From contig NZ_LFIP02000001.1 in assembly GCF_001189235.2 (NCBI RefSeq), positions 558,001 through 622,000 of the forward strand: a stretch of DNA of 64,000 bases, read 5' to 3'. The DNA is from Bradyrhizobium embrapense. Lineage in GTDB: Bacteria > Pseudomonadota > Alphaproteobacteria > Rhizobiales > Xanthobacteraceae. Shown here one piece after another: positions 25,190-33,473 of this stretch (positions within the stretch are counted from its first letter, which is position 1; every line of letters starts with the position of its first letter). Under the pieces are notes generated by a model. It searched no databases. It saw nothing but the letters and a program-made list of their open reading frames with translations, and was not told the DNA's origin. Made by a program: the position numbers and the translations under genes.

Positions 25190-26653
25190 CTATTTCTTCG
25201 CGACCTCGCGCAGCGTGGTGTAGACCCACTCCGCCCCCTGCTTGATCGCCTCGACGCCGATCCGTTCGTCGTTGCCATGCATCCGGCTCAGGATGTCGTC
25301 GTCGAGCGGATAGGGATAGATGCCGTAGACGGGTACGTTGCGCTCGCGCCAGGCGGTGGCGTCCGTCCCCGCCTCGAACATCGTCGGCACCAGGACGGCG
25401 TCTTTCCAGATCCGCTTCGCGTTGCGGTCCAGCGCCGCATAGAGCTCGGTATTGATGGGCGACGCCGGGATCCTGGAGCGCGTCAGATAGGCGTCCCGCG
25501 CGTCCTGTTGCGACAGCGACGTCACGATGCTGACCTCGATGCCGGGGTCGCCGATCACCCGCTTGATCTCCTCGATCATCTGATCCGTGGTGCTGCCCGG
25601 CAGCAGCCGCGTGTTCACCACCGCCTTGGCGTCGCCGGGGATGACGTTGGGCTTGATGCCGGCGTCGATCATGGTGATCACCATGGTATCGCGCAGCAGC
25701 GCGTGCAGCAGCAGGCTGTCCTTGGGATTGTCGGCGACCAGCTTCCTTCCCGCGGCATCGCGATCGCCCTGGTCCTTCGCAGCCAAGAGCTGCCTGATAT
25801 CGGCTGCCGTCTGCTCCGAGCTGATCGGAAGCAGCGCCTTGAAATAGGCTTCGGTCGCCGGCACCAGCTTGACGGCCGGATCATGTGCCGCGAGCTTCGC
25901 CAGCGCCGCGATCAGGCGGTCGTTGGCCATCGCCCCCGCCGGGAACGGCCGTGAGGAATGACCGGAGGGACCGGTCGCCTTCAACGCAAACGTCGCCGAG
26001 AGCTTCTCTGCCGTCGTGATATTGATCTGGCGCACCGTGCCGTCGCGCTCCTGCAGCACATAGCCGCCTTCGTTCAGCGCGAATTCGGCGTCGATCTTGT
26101 CCCAATGGTTCTTCGCCAGCCACACCGTGCTGTATTGGCCTTGCTCCTCGTCGGCCTCGGCGAGGAAGATCACGTCGCGCGACAGCGGCGTCTTCTCCTC
26201 GGCAAGCCGCATCACCGCGCTGGCGAAGACCGCGAGCCCGCCCTTGAAGTCCATCGCGCCGCGCCCGTAGACGAAGCCGTCCTTCTCGACGCCGGCGAAC
26301 GGCTCCACGGTCCATTTCTCGCGCTCGACCGGAACCACGTCGGCATGCGCGGCGAGCAGCACCGGCTTCCGCGAACCGTCGCCGCGCAGCCGCGCAATAA
26401 AATGTGCGGCCTTGCCGTTTGGGGCGACGAAGATGTCGACCTCGGCGCCGAGCGGCGCGAATTGCGATTTCAGATATTCGGCAAGTGCCCGCGTATCGCC
26501 CGGACCATTCGACGTGTCGAAGGAGATCAGCTTCTTGAGCAGCTCAACCGTGCGGTCGCCCGGCTGCTCGGCGTGTGCATCTCCCGCTCCGGCACAGCAC
26601 AGCAATGCAGCAAGAGCAAACGCAGCGAAGCGGGTCTTGGTCGACGGCACCAT
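25190..26653 (-). CDS. Exported M20-family metallopeptidase
   Basis: 487 residues. Signal peptide AAFALAALLCCAGAGDAHA, then the M20 catalytic domain: AHADVVPVE (first metal His and Asp), GRGAMDFKGGLAVFA (bridging Asp), AEADEEQG (catalytic Glu and ligand), with the lid domain in the middle and a late metal His in SRMHGNDERIG. Likely a periplasmic zinc carboxypeptidase or aminoacylase-like enzyme. Convergent with DUF1993, three bases apart. Complete set of motifs, so probably active. Confidence 0.9.
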   Translation of the reverse strand: MVPSTKTRFAAFALAALLCCAGAGDAHAEQPGDRTVELLKKLISFDTSNGPGDTRALAEYLKSQFAPLGAEVDIFVAPNGKAAHFIARLRGDGSRKPVLLAAHADVVPVEREKWTVEPFAGVEKDGFVYGRGAMDFKGGLAVFASAVMRLAEEKTPLSRDVIFLAEADEEQGQYSTVWLAKNHWDKIDAEFALNEGGYVLQERDGTVRQINITTAEKLSATFALKATGPSGHSSRPFPAGAMANDRLIAALAKLAAHDPAVKLVPATEAYFKALLPISSEQTAADIRQLLAAKDQGDRDAAGRKLVADNPKDSLLLHALLRDTMVITMIDAGIKPNVIPGDAKAVVNTRLLPGSTTDQMIEEIKRVIGDPGIEVSIVTSLSQQDARDAYLTRSRIPASPINTELYAALDRNAKRIWKDAVLVPTMFEAGTDATAWRERNVPVYGIYPYPLDDDILSRMHGNDERIGVEAIKQGAEWVYTTLREVAKK

Positions 26654-26724
26654 GTTCTTCTTCCTCCCTTATCTGGATTTGAAGCAGGATAACTTGCGCC
26701 GCCTACCTCAGCGAGTCCCTGCGC

Positions 26725-27903
26725 TCAGGAAGTTCTGGGGAACATCACCTTCAGCATCGCGGCCGCGAGCAACGTCGTCACGGCGAGGCCGGTCGAGAGA
26801 TAGAGCGCGCTGGCATCGCCGTAGCGGTCGATCACGATTGCATAGACCAGCGGCGCCGCCGCGGGCAGGATGAAGCTCGGGACGATCAGCCGGCCGACCA
26901 GCGTGCCGTAGCTGCGGTGATCGAACAGGATCAGCGGCAGCGTTCCCCTGGTGATGGTCAGAATGCCGTTGCAGGCGCCGTAGAGCAGCGCGAAGGCGAT
27001 TCCCATCTCCTTCGCCGTTCCGCTGAACAGGCCGGCGATGAACGACAGCGGCATGATCAGGCAGGCCATCAGGTTGAGCGCCAGCGGATCGAGCCGTGCA
27101 CCGAACAGGATCTCGCAGAGCCGCGCGGCGGATTGCCCGATGCCCCGGAGCGTTGCGATCCATACCGCCACGGTGATGGTGAGCCCGAGGCCGGTGAGCA
27201 CCGCGATCATATGCGCGGACATGCCTGCATTGAGGAAGTTCGCACCGGTCATGATCACGGCGTAGAGCCCGCCGGCCGCCGCAAGCCGCGGACCGCCGGC
27301 GGCGCGCGGTTGCCTGGATGCCGGCGCTGCCGAACCCGACACGACGGCAAACCGCTTGTTCGGGATCAGCAGATGCAGCGGGATCGTCAGCAGTGCAAAG
27401 CCCGCATAGACCAGCACTGCGATGCGCCAGCCGAACTGTTCCGAAAGCATATGGCCGAGCGGCCAGAATACGGTGGCCGCCAGGCCACCGAGCAAGGTGA
27501 TCCCGGACATCGCGCGGCGCGCTTCCGGTCCGCCGATCCGGGCCAGCGCCGCAAATGCCGCATCATACAGCGTCAGCCGCATGCCGAGGCCGAGAACGAT
27601 CCATGACGTGAAGTAGGTGTCGATCTTGTGCGAGATGGCGAGACAGGCGCAGCCGAGCGCGTTGATCACGGCACCTGCGACCATGACCTCCCGGCCGCCA
27701 CGGCTGTCCACCCATCTTCCCGCAAGCGGTGACGCCACGCCCATGACCAGCAGCGCCGCGGCAAAGCCGCCGTAGACAATGTCGCGCCCCCAGCCGAGAT
27801 CCGCGGCGATCTGCTCGCCGAAGCCGCCGATCAGATAATAGGTCGCGCCCCACGAGATCAGTTGAGCCAGCCCGAGGGCGGCCACGACCCGGCGTGCGAT
27901 CAA
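26725..27903 (-). CDS. MFS transporter
   Basis: 392 residues, 12 hydrophobic segments. Start region VVAALGLAQLISWGATYYLIGGFGEQIAADLGW; loop 2-3 is AGRWVDSRGGREVMVAG. Resembles MFS members found beside arsenic or phosphinothricin resistance genes, but the substrate is not determined. The start is taken as TTG at 27903, which overlaps the stop codon of the upstream acetyltransferase gene (TTGA), implying translational coupling. A GTG slightly downstream is possible. Confidence 0.75.
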   Translation of the reverse strand: MIARRVVAALGLAQLISWGATYYLIGGFGEQIAADLGWGRDIVYGGFAAALLVMGVASPLAGRWVDSRGGREVMVAGAVINALGCACLAISHKIDTYFTSWIVLGLGMRLTLYDAAFAALARIGGPEARRAMSGITLLGGLAATVFWPLGHMLSEQFGWRIAVLVYAGFALLTIPLHLLIPNKRFAVVSGSAAPASRQPRAAGGPRLAAAGGLYAVIMTGANFLNAGMSAHMIAVLTGLGLTITVAVWIATLRGIGQSAARLCEILFGARLDPLALNLMACLIMPLSFIAGLFSGTAKEMGIAFALLYGACNGILTITRGTLPLILFDHRSYGTLVGRLIVPSFILPAAAPLVYAIVIDRYGDASALYLSTGLAVTTLLAAAMLKVMFPRTS

Positions 27904-28454
27904 CGCGCCGTTTCCGTGTCTGGCGGGAGCGTGGAGGCCCCCGGTCCAAGCGGCCGCTGCATCAGCACGGTGTCGACCCACTGCCCGAGCTTGAAGCCGA
28001 CCGATTTCAGCGTCCCGACCATCTCGAAGCCCATGCGACGGTGCAGCGCGATCGATCCGACGTTGCCGCTGTTGCCGATCACGGCGATCATTTGCCGCCA
28101 GAGCCCCGCTTCCGCGCGCGCAATCAGCTCTTGCAGCAGCGCCAAGCCGATGCCGCGTCCGCGCAGCCCGTCGGCCACGTAGACCGAGTCCTCGATGGTG
28201 TGGCGATAGGCCGGCCGCGGCCGGTACGACGTCGCATAGCAATAGCCGACCACACGGCCATCCATCTCGGCCACCAAATATGGCAGCCCCGCCGCCAGCA
28301 CCGCGGCACGGCGGCTGCGCATCTCGTCCGCCGTCGGCGGCACCTCCTCGAAGGTCGCGAGCCCATTGAGCACGTGATGGGTGTAGATGCCCTGCACGTC
28401 AGCCATGTCGCCGTCGGTCGCGTCGCGGACCACGACGCCGTTGATGCCTGCCAT
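27900..28454 (-). CDS. GNAT acetyltransferase, phosphinothricin N-acetyltransferase-like
   Basis: 184 residues of the Pat/Bar-like GNAT group: RDATDGDMADVQGIYTHHVLNGLATFEEVPPT at the N-terminus, YCYATSYRPRPAYRHTIEDSVYVADGLRGRGIGLALLQELI (acetyl-CoA motif), GFKLGQWVDTVLMQRPL at the end. Related enzymes acetylate phosphinothricin or methionine sulfoximine. Overlaps the transporter gene downstream by four bases, so an acetylate-and-export pair is plausible. Divergent from a LysR gene. Confidence 0.85.
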   Translation of the reverse strand: MAGINGVVVRDATDGDMADVQGIYTHHVLNGLATFEEVPPTADEMRSRRAAVLAAGLPYLVAEMDGRVVGYCYATSYRPRPAYRHTIEDSVYVADGLRGRGIGLALLQELIARAEAGLWRQMIAVIGNSGNVGSIALHRRMGFEMVGTLKSVGFKLGQWVDTVLMQRPLGPGASTLPPDTETAR

Positions 28455-28557
28455 CACCTGTCTTCCTGCCTTGAGCCGTCAATGTTGCCCGAGCATGCGC
28501 CACGGCATTATATAAGTGAAGCTTTGATTGGTTATGCGTAGTATAAAAGATTCTTTG

Positions 28558-29460
28558 ATGAAGAACCTCAACCTCGACTATCTCGAAAGCTTCGCCGTCG
28601 TAATCGACAGCGGTAGCTTTTCTGCCGCCGCCGAGCGATTGCAGCTCACGCAGCCGGCGGTGAGCCTGCAGGTGCGCCAGCTTGAGCGCAGCCTGAATGC
28701 GATCTTGATCGAGCGGGTCGGACGACGCGCCCGGCCGACCGCGGCCGGCGTTGCCCTGCTTTCGCACCTGGACCAGATCAACGCGGCCGTAACGTCGGCG
28801 GTCGACGCCGTCGCGCAGCAGACGGCGGGAACCGCAGGCCGTGTGCGGCTCGGTACCGGCGCGACCGCCTGCATCTTCCTCCTGCCACCGATCCTGAAGG
28901 AACTGCGGGCCACCATGCCCTCGCTCGAGATCACGGTGACGACGGGCAACACAGCGGAGATCTCGCGGGCCGTCGAAGACAACACGATCGACATCGCGCT
29001 CGTCACGCTGCCGGTGTCTGGGCGCAGCCTTGAGATCACGCCGGTCATGAACGATGAGTTCGTGCTGATCGCGCCCCGCGACATGAAGCTGCCGGCGCGG
29101 ATCACGCCAGAGGTGCTGGCGACCCGGCCGGTGCTGCTGTTCGAGCCCGGCGGCAACACCAGGCGTACCGCGGATGAATGGCTGGCGCGTGGCGGTGTGT
29201 CGCTGAAACCGTTGATGTCGCTCGGCAGTGTCGAGGCGATCAAAGAGATGGTGCGCGCCGGACTCGGCTGCGCGATACTGCCCGAGATGGCGGTGCCCGC
29301 CAGGACCATTCAGCGCGACCTGAACCTCCGGTCGCTATCGCCAAGGCTCTACCGCCGGCTCGCGGTCGTGATCCGTCGCGACAAGCGCCTCGACCGCGGT
29401 CTCCGGCAAACGCTCTCGGCGCTGAAGACACTCTCGGTAGCGAAGGACAATGGCCGCTAA
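28558..29460 (+). CDS. LysR-family transcriptional regulator
   Basis: 300 residues. Winged helix LESFAVVIDSGSFSAAAERLQLTQPAVSLQVRQLERSLNAILIERVGRRARPT, then substrate-binding domain from about 90 (GRVRLGTGATACIFLLPPILKEL). ATG at 28558 gives the standard LysR opening (MKNLNLDYLESFAVV). Upstream AT-rich DNA (TATAAG, TTTGATT, TATAAAAG around 28510-28552) is likely the divergent promoter shared with the acetyltransferase/MFS pair, its probable targets. Confidence 0.88.
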   Translation: MKNLNLDYLESFAVVIDSGSFSAAAERLQLTQPAVSLQVRQLERSLNAILIERVGRRARPTAAGVALLSHLDQINAAVTSAVDAVAQQTAGTAGRVRLGTGATACIFLLPPILKELRATMPSLEITVTTGNTAEISRAVEDNTIDIALVTLPVSGRSLEITPVMNDEFVLIAPRDMKLPARITPEVLATRPVLLFEPGGNTRRTADEWLARGGVSLKPLMSLGSVEAIKEMVRAGLGCAILPEMAVPARTIQRDLNLRSLSPRLYRRLAVVIRRDKRLDRGLRQTLSALKTLSVAKDNGR

Positions 29461-29552
29461 AGCGCGATGAGATTCGGTTGAATAACCTTCGCGCTTTAGC
29501 TCCTTGTTTGAGCATGATCTTTTCGGAAAACCGCTTCGCACTTTTCCGGGGA
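29461..29552. repeat. Dispersed intergenic palindromic repeat (Bradyrhizobium type)
   Basis: AGCGCGATGAGATTCGG and CTTCGCGCTTTAG form one hairpin; AGCATGATCTTTTCGG and AAAACCGCTTCGCACTTTTCCGG form a second unit. I recognise this composite as a common Bradyrhizobium intergenic repeat. It follows the LysR stop codon directly and may serve as a transcript end. Confidence 0.6.
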
Positions 29553-29582
29553 AAACGCCGCGCGTCCTCCCTGCTCCACCCG

Positions 29583-30380
29583 TCAAGTCGCCTTGCGTTC
29601 CTGCTCCGCGATCTTGCGGAACGCGGCCTCGCCGGCGTCGGTCACGGCCGCCCACTTCGCGTTCGGCGCGGTCTCCACCTCGTAATTGTCGTGCCAGTTC
29701 CACCATTTGTAGGTCGGGCCCTGCGGATACCCCTTGGGCGAGTCCTCCCAGAGTTCCTGGCGGCCGAACGGCGTGATGTCGAGATAGCTCCACACCGTAC
29801 CCATCGCTTCATCGCCGCGGCTGTTGACGAGATAGGTGCGGAAGATCCGCTCGCCGTCACGGACGAACACGTTGTGGCCGTGCCACTCGGCAACGCCGAA
29901 GTCGGCGTCAAAGCTGTCTGTTATCGTGTACCACGGCATCTCCCACTCCATCCGCGCCTTCAGCCGCGCGATGTCGGCCTGCGGCGCGCGCGAGGCGTAG
30001 GCCAGCGTGGTGTCGCGCTGGTTCAGGTGGGAGAGATGGCTGACCTGGTCGGCGCCGAGCGAGCAGCCCCGACAGGCGTGATCCGGCCAGCCGAACACGC
30101 CGGGCTCGAAGAACGCGCGGTAGACGATCAGCTGCCGGCGGCCCTCGAACAGGTCGAGCAGGCTCGCCTTGCCGTTCGGCCCCTCGAAGACATACGGCTT
30201 CTCGACCGCCATCCAGGGCATCCGCCGCCGCTCAGCAGCAAGCGCGTCGCGCGCCCGCATTTGCGCCTTCTCCTTCACCAGCATCTCCAGCCGCGCCGCC
30301 TCCCACGCCTCCCGCGACACCACCGGCGGCGTCTGCATTGCCGCCAGTCCGCCGCGATCGTTCTCGGCCGATTTGGTCAT
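29583..30380 (-). CDS. DUF899 (thioredoxin-like) family protein
   Basis: 265 residues. Family hallmarks: PPVVSREAWEAARLEMLVKEKAQMRARDALAAERRRMPW, LFEGRRQLIVYRAFFEPG, HACRGCSLGADQVSHLSHLN (CxxC-like), VFVRDGERIFRTYLVNSRGDEAMGTVWSYLDITPFGRQE. DUF899 proteins have a thioredoxin-like fold with unproven function. Start at 30380 follows GGAGA. Divergent from marR at 30593; the second copy of the repeated 22-base motif lies between them. Confidence 0.85.
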   Translation of the reverse strand: MTKSAENDRGGLAAMQTPPVVSREAWEAARLEMLVKEKAQMRARDALAAERRRMPWMAVEKPYVFEGPNGKASLLDLFEGRRQLIVYRAFFEPGVFGWPDHACRGCSLGADQVSHLSHLNQRDTTLAYASRAPQADIARLKARMEWEMPWYTITDSFDADFGVAEWHGHNVFVRDGERIFRTYLVNSRGDEAMGTVWSYLDITPFGRQELWEDSPKGYPQGPTYKWWNWHDNYEVETAPNAKWAAVTDAGEAAFRKIAEQERKAT

Positions 30381-30493
30381 GATGATCTCCATCTTTCGAA
30401 TTGGACGAACTCCGCGACCACGACGCAGTTCCCGCGCCGAGGCCGTTCGTCATTGGCCATGCCGCAGTCTGACGCGGCGGCAGCGAATGATGG

Positions 30494-30515
30494 GAGTGAC
30501 AAGTGTGTCGGGATT
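30494..30515 (+). promoter_or_regulatory. Repeated 22-base motif, copy 2
   Basis: Identical over 22 bases to 10480-10501 (core TGACAAGTGTGTCGGGATT). Here it lies between the divergent DUF899 and marR genes, 78 bases before the marR start. Possible binding site shared by two divergent regulator loci. Confidence 0.5.
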
Positions 30516-30556
30516 TCGCGCACGCACCCCATCGCTTCGATCTCCTTGCATTATAC

Positions 30557-30569
30557 TTGCACATTGCAA
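30557..30569. promoter_or_regulatory. Candidate MarR operator
   Basis: TTGCA-CAT-TGCAA, a perfect inverted repeat with three-base spacer, 24 bases upstream of the marR start in an AT-rich patch (TTATACTT nearby). Typical size and place for autorepression by a MarR dimer. Confidence 0.55.
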
Positions 30570-30592
30570 TTATTTGTGCGAGCCTCGCCGCC

Positions 30593-31102
30593 ATGAAGCA
30601 AACCTTGGCCCCTGCATCCGATGATGCCCTGAAGCTCAGCGCCTGGCTCCCCTATCGCCTGTTCCTCGTCGCAGCCCAGGTCGCCCGCCCACTCGAGAGC
30701 TTCTACAGCGAGACGTTCGGACTGAGCCAGGCTGGCTGGCGCATCCTCGCCGTGATCGCCGAGCGCGATGCGGCCAACGCCTCCGAGATCGGCCGCGCCT
30801 GCGCGCTCGATCCGTTCGCGGTCAGCCGCGGCATCGGCCAACTGGTCGAGCTCGGCTTCGCGGTGCGCCGTCCGGGCAAGACCGACCGCCGCTTCGCGGC
30901 GGTGAGCATCACCCGCAGCGGGCGGACCGCGTTCAACAGGATCGCCGCCTTGGGCAGCGCGATCGAGGCGCGGCTGCTTGCGCGCCTGTCGGACAGCGAG
31001 CGGACAACTCTCGATTCCGCCCTCACCCGGCTCGAGGGCGAAAGCGCGCGGATCGACGCCGTCGGCTGGCGCGCGCTGCTCGACGACGCTGCAACGCCGT
31101 GA
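30593..31102 (+). CDS. MarR-family transcriptional regulator
   Basis: 169 residues. MarR winged helix: LSQAGWRILAVIAERDAANASEIGRACALDPFAVSRGIGQLVELGFAVRRPGKTDRRFAAVSITRSGRTAF, flanked by dimerisation helices. ATG at 30593. Its stop codon overlaps the GTG start of the EamA exporter gene (GTGA), so the two are translationally coupled and the regulator most likely controls that exporter. A palindromic operator lies just upstream. Confidence 0.88.
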   Translation: MKQTLAPASDDALKLSAWLPYRLFLVAAQVARPLESFYSETFGLSQAGWRILAVIAERDAANASEIGRACALDPFAVSRGIGQLVELGFAVRRPGKTDRRFAAVSITRSGRTAFNRIAALGSAIEARLLARLSDSERTTLDSALTRLEGESARIDAVGWRALLDDAATP

Positions 31103-31959
31103 CGGCCGCACTGTTCGCGCTGACCGCACTGCTCTGGGGTGGCGGCGCGCTGGCAACCGCGATGCAGGCCGGCGTCACGCCCGCGCCGTGGTCGGTAGCG
31201 CTGCGCATGGTGCTCGCGGGCCTCATCCTGGTCGGTTACAGCCGGCTGCGCGGCGTGCCGCTCGCGATCCCGCGCAAGGACCGGCTGGCCGTCGCGTTGC
31301 AGGGCCTGCTGTTCTTCGCCATCGCCTTCATCGCGTTCTATGAAGCGACCGCGCGGATGCCGAGCGGCCTTGCGGCGCTGGTACTGTCGACCTCGTCGCT
31401 GTTCGCGGCCGTGATCGCGCGAGCCGCGCTCGGTGTGCCGATCTCGTCGAGCTTCGTATGGGGCGCGCTGTGCGGCATCCTTGGGCTCGCGATCATCTTC
31501 CTGCCCGGCACCACCGCGCATGGCGTCGCGCCGCTCGCGGGTCTGGCCTGGGCACTTGCGGCGGCGATCGCGACCGGTGCCGGGACAACGGTCGGCGCGC
31601 GCAACCAGCGCGCCGGACTGCCCGTCGTCGCCGTGCTCGCCTGGGGCGCTTTCATCGGCGCCGCGGCGAGCGCGCTCTGGGCCGTCGCAACTGGAACGCC
31701 GTTTGCCGCCGATCTGTCGCTGTCCTACGGGCTGAGCTTCCTCTACCTCGCCGTCGCAGCCTCCTGCATCACCTTCATGCTCTATTTCGAACTCGTCCGC
31801 CGTCTCGGCCCCGGCCGTGCGGCGTACACGCTCGCACTGGTGCCGCTCGTCGCGCTGGTGCTGTCGGCGCTGTTCGAGCACCTTGCGCTGGGCTGGCCGG
31901 TGCTCGCCGGCGCCGCCGCGATCCTCGTCGGCAACGTGCTGGTGCTGGCGCGGGGCTAG
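31099..31959 (+). CDS. EamA/DMT-family transporter
   Basis: 286 residues, ten predicted membrane helices in two five-helix EamA repeats (LFALTALLWGGGALATAMQAGVTPAPWSVALRMVLAGLIL; later FLYLAVAASCITFMLYFELVRRLGPGRAAYTLALVPLVALVLSALF). Family members export amino acids or other metabolites. GTG start overlaps the end of marR, so the two genes are expressed together. Complete. Confidence 0.88.
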   Translation: MTAALFALTALLWGGGALATAMQAGVTPAPWSVALRMVLAGLILVGYSRLRGVPLAIPRKDRLAVALQGLLFFAIAFIAFYEATARMPSGLAALVLSTSSLFAAVIARAALGVPISSSFVWGALCGILGLAIIFLPGTTAHGVAPLAGLAWALAAAIATGAGTTVGARNQRAGLPVVAVLAWGAFIGAAASALWAVATGTPFAADLSLSYGLSFLYLAVAASCITFMLYFELVRRLGPGRAAYTLALVPLVALVLSALFEHLALGWPVLAGAAAILVGNVLVLARG

Positions 31960-32005
31960 ACGTGCCTGCCTGATTGCGCAGCCTCTGCAATTGACGACCG
32001 GATGA

Positions 32006-32025
32006 TGTCTGACTAAGGTCAGACA
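32006..32025. promoter_or_regulatory. Perfect palindromic operator at the MarR-GNAT start
   Basis: TGTCTGAC-TAAG-GTCAGACA, an eight-base perfect inverted repeat, ends one base before the ATG at 32027. TTGACG (31991-31996) with 17-base spacing puts a -10 (TAAGGT) inside the palindrome, so binding would block the promoter. Strong case for autorepression. Confidence 0.7.
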
Positions 32026-32026
32026 T

Positions 32027-32899
32027 ATGCTCGACCCGGTTTCCCGCGTCCGCCGCTTCAACCGTGCCGTCACCTCCGCGGTCGGCGCGCTCGACACCTC
32101 GTTCCTCGGCCGCGGCCGGCCGCTCGGCGCGGCGCGGGTGCTGAACGCGATCGGGCACGGCCGCGCCGACGTCGGCGACATTAGGGATTATCTCGGGCTC
32201 GATTCCGGCCTCATGAGCCGCCTGTTGCGCAGCCTCGAGGACGAGGGACTGATCGAGACGAGCGCGCACGGCGACGATGCGCGCCGGCGCATCGCGAAGC
32301 TGACCCCAGCGGGCAGACGCGAGTTCAACGCCTACGAGGCGATTTCCAACCGGCAGGCCAAGGACTTCCTCAGAGATCACACCCAACGCGAGGCGCTGCT
32401 GGCGGCGATGGATCTGATTGCCTCGGCGCTCGGGCGCGACGGCACTGCCCTGCACGAGATGGACCCGCGCAGCGAGGCGGCGCGCTACTGCCTCGGCGAA
32501 TATTACGCCGAGCTCGCCCGGCGCTTCAAACAGGGGTTCGACGTCAAGCTGTCGCGCGATCCCAATGCCAAGGACATGGTCCGGCCCCGCGGCAGTTTCA
32601 TCGTGGCGATGTCGGACGGCCTGCCTATCGGCTGCGTCGGGCTGAAAGGCACGAGCGGCGAGTACGCGGAGATCAAGCGGCTCTGGGTCGCGCCAGCCGC
32701 GCGCGGGCTCGGCCTCGGCCGCCGCCTCATGGACGCCGCAGAAAGCGCCGCCCGCGAACTCGACATCGCGGTGCTGCGGCTCGATACCAACAGCGCGCTG
32801 GCGGAAGCCGGCCAGCTCTATCGCAGGACCGGCTGGACCGAGATCCCGCGTTTCAACGACGATCCCTACCCCGACCTTTTCTTCGAGAAGCATCTCTGA
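32027..32899 (+). CDS. MarR-GNAT fusion: helix-turn-helix acetyltransferase
   Basis: 290 residues. Residues 1-140 form a MarR-type winged helix (GRADVGDIRDYLGLDSGLMSRLLRSLEDEGLIETSAHGDDARRRIAKLTPAGRREF). Residues 145-290 form a GNAT domain (IKRLWVAPAARGLGLGRRLMDAAESAARELDIAVLRLDTNSALAEAGQLYRRTGWTEIP). This two-domain combination is a known family; the acetyl group acceptor is unknown. Start is one base past a perfect palindrome, which argues for autorepression. Confidence 0.88.
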   Translation: MLDPVSRVRRFNRAVTSAVGALDTSFLGRGRPLGAARVLNAIGHGRADVGDIRDYLGLDSGLMSRLLRSLEDEGLIETSAHGDDARRRIAKLTPAGRREFNAYEAISNRQAKDFLRDHTQREALLAAMDLIASALGRDGTALHEMDPRSEAARYCLGEYYAELARRFKQGFDVKLSRDPNAKDMVRPRGSFIVAMSDGLPIGCVGLKGTSGEYAEIKRLWVAPAARGLGLGRRLMDAAESAARELDIAVLRLDTNSALAEAGQLYRRTGWTEIPRFNDDPYPDLFFEKHL

Positions 32900-32968
32900 A
32901 CGACGCATCTCGCGGGGCCCCTGCTTGCGCGTGTTGTCCAGCGCCGTGAGCTGGCCTATGACACCGGC

Positions 32969-33466
32969 ATGACCATCCGCCCCGTCGTCCGTTATCCCGA
33001 TCCCCGGCTTGCGCTCCCGGCTGAGCCGGTCGACCTGTTCGACGACGCGCTGCGCGAGTTGGCGGCCGACCTGCTGGAGACCATGCATGCGGCGCCGGGC
33101 ATCGGCATCACCGCGCCGCACATCGGTGTGCCCCTGCGCGTCGTGGTGCTCGAGCTCGATGCCGGCGAAGGGCCGCGGACCTATGTCAATCCGCAGATCA
33201 TCTGGGCCTCATCGGAAATGATCCTGCACAAGGAAGGCAGCGTCTCGATGCCCGGGGTCGACGACGAAGTCGAGCGCCATGCGCGCGTCCGCATCCGCTA
33301 TCAGGATCTCGACGGCAACATGCAGACCGAGGAGTCGGACGCGCTGCGCGCGGTGTGCCATCAGCACGAGATCGATCAGCTCGACGGCGTGTTCTGGATC
33401 AGGCGGCTGTCCCGCCTGAAGCGGGAGCGCCTGATCAAGCGGTTCGAGAAGATCTCGCGCACGTAA
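32969..33466 (+). CDS. Peptide deformylase-like protein with altered metal site
   Basis: 165 residues with the deformylase fold throughout (VVRYPDPRLALPAEPV; RVVVLELD; YVNPQIIWAS; VRIRYQDLDGN). All three catalytic motifs are changed: GxGxAAxQ is GIGITAPH (44-51, Gln to His), EGCLS is EGSVS (89-93, metal Cys to Ser91), HExxH is HEIDQ (133-137, second metal His to Gln137). Two of three metal ligands are lost, so normal deformylase activity is unlikely. The reading frame is intact, suggesting a retained other role. Genome-wide, a normal def gene must exist elsewhere. Confidence 0.85.
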   Translation: MTIRPVVRYPDPRLALPAEPVDLFDDALRELAADLLETMHAAPGIGITAPHIGVPLRVVVLELDAGEGPRTYVNPQIIWASSEMILHKEGSVSMPGVDDEVERHARVRIRYQDLDGNMQTEESDALRAVCHQHEIDQLDGVFWIRRLSRLKRERLIKRFEKISRT

Positions 33467-33473
33467 CTCGACC

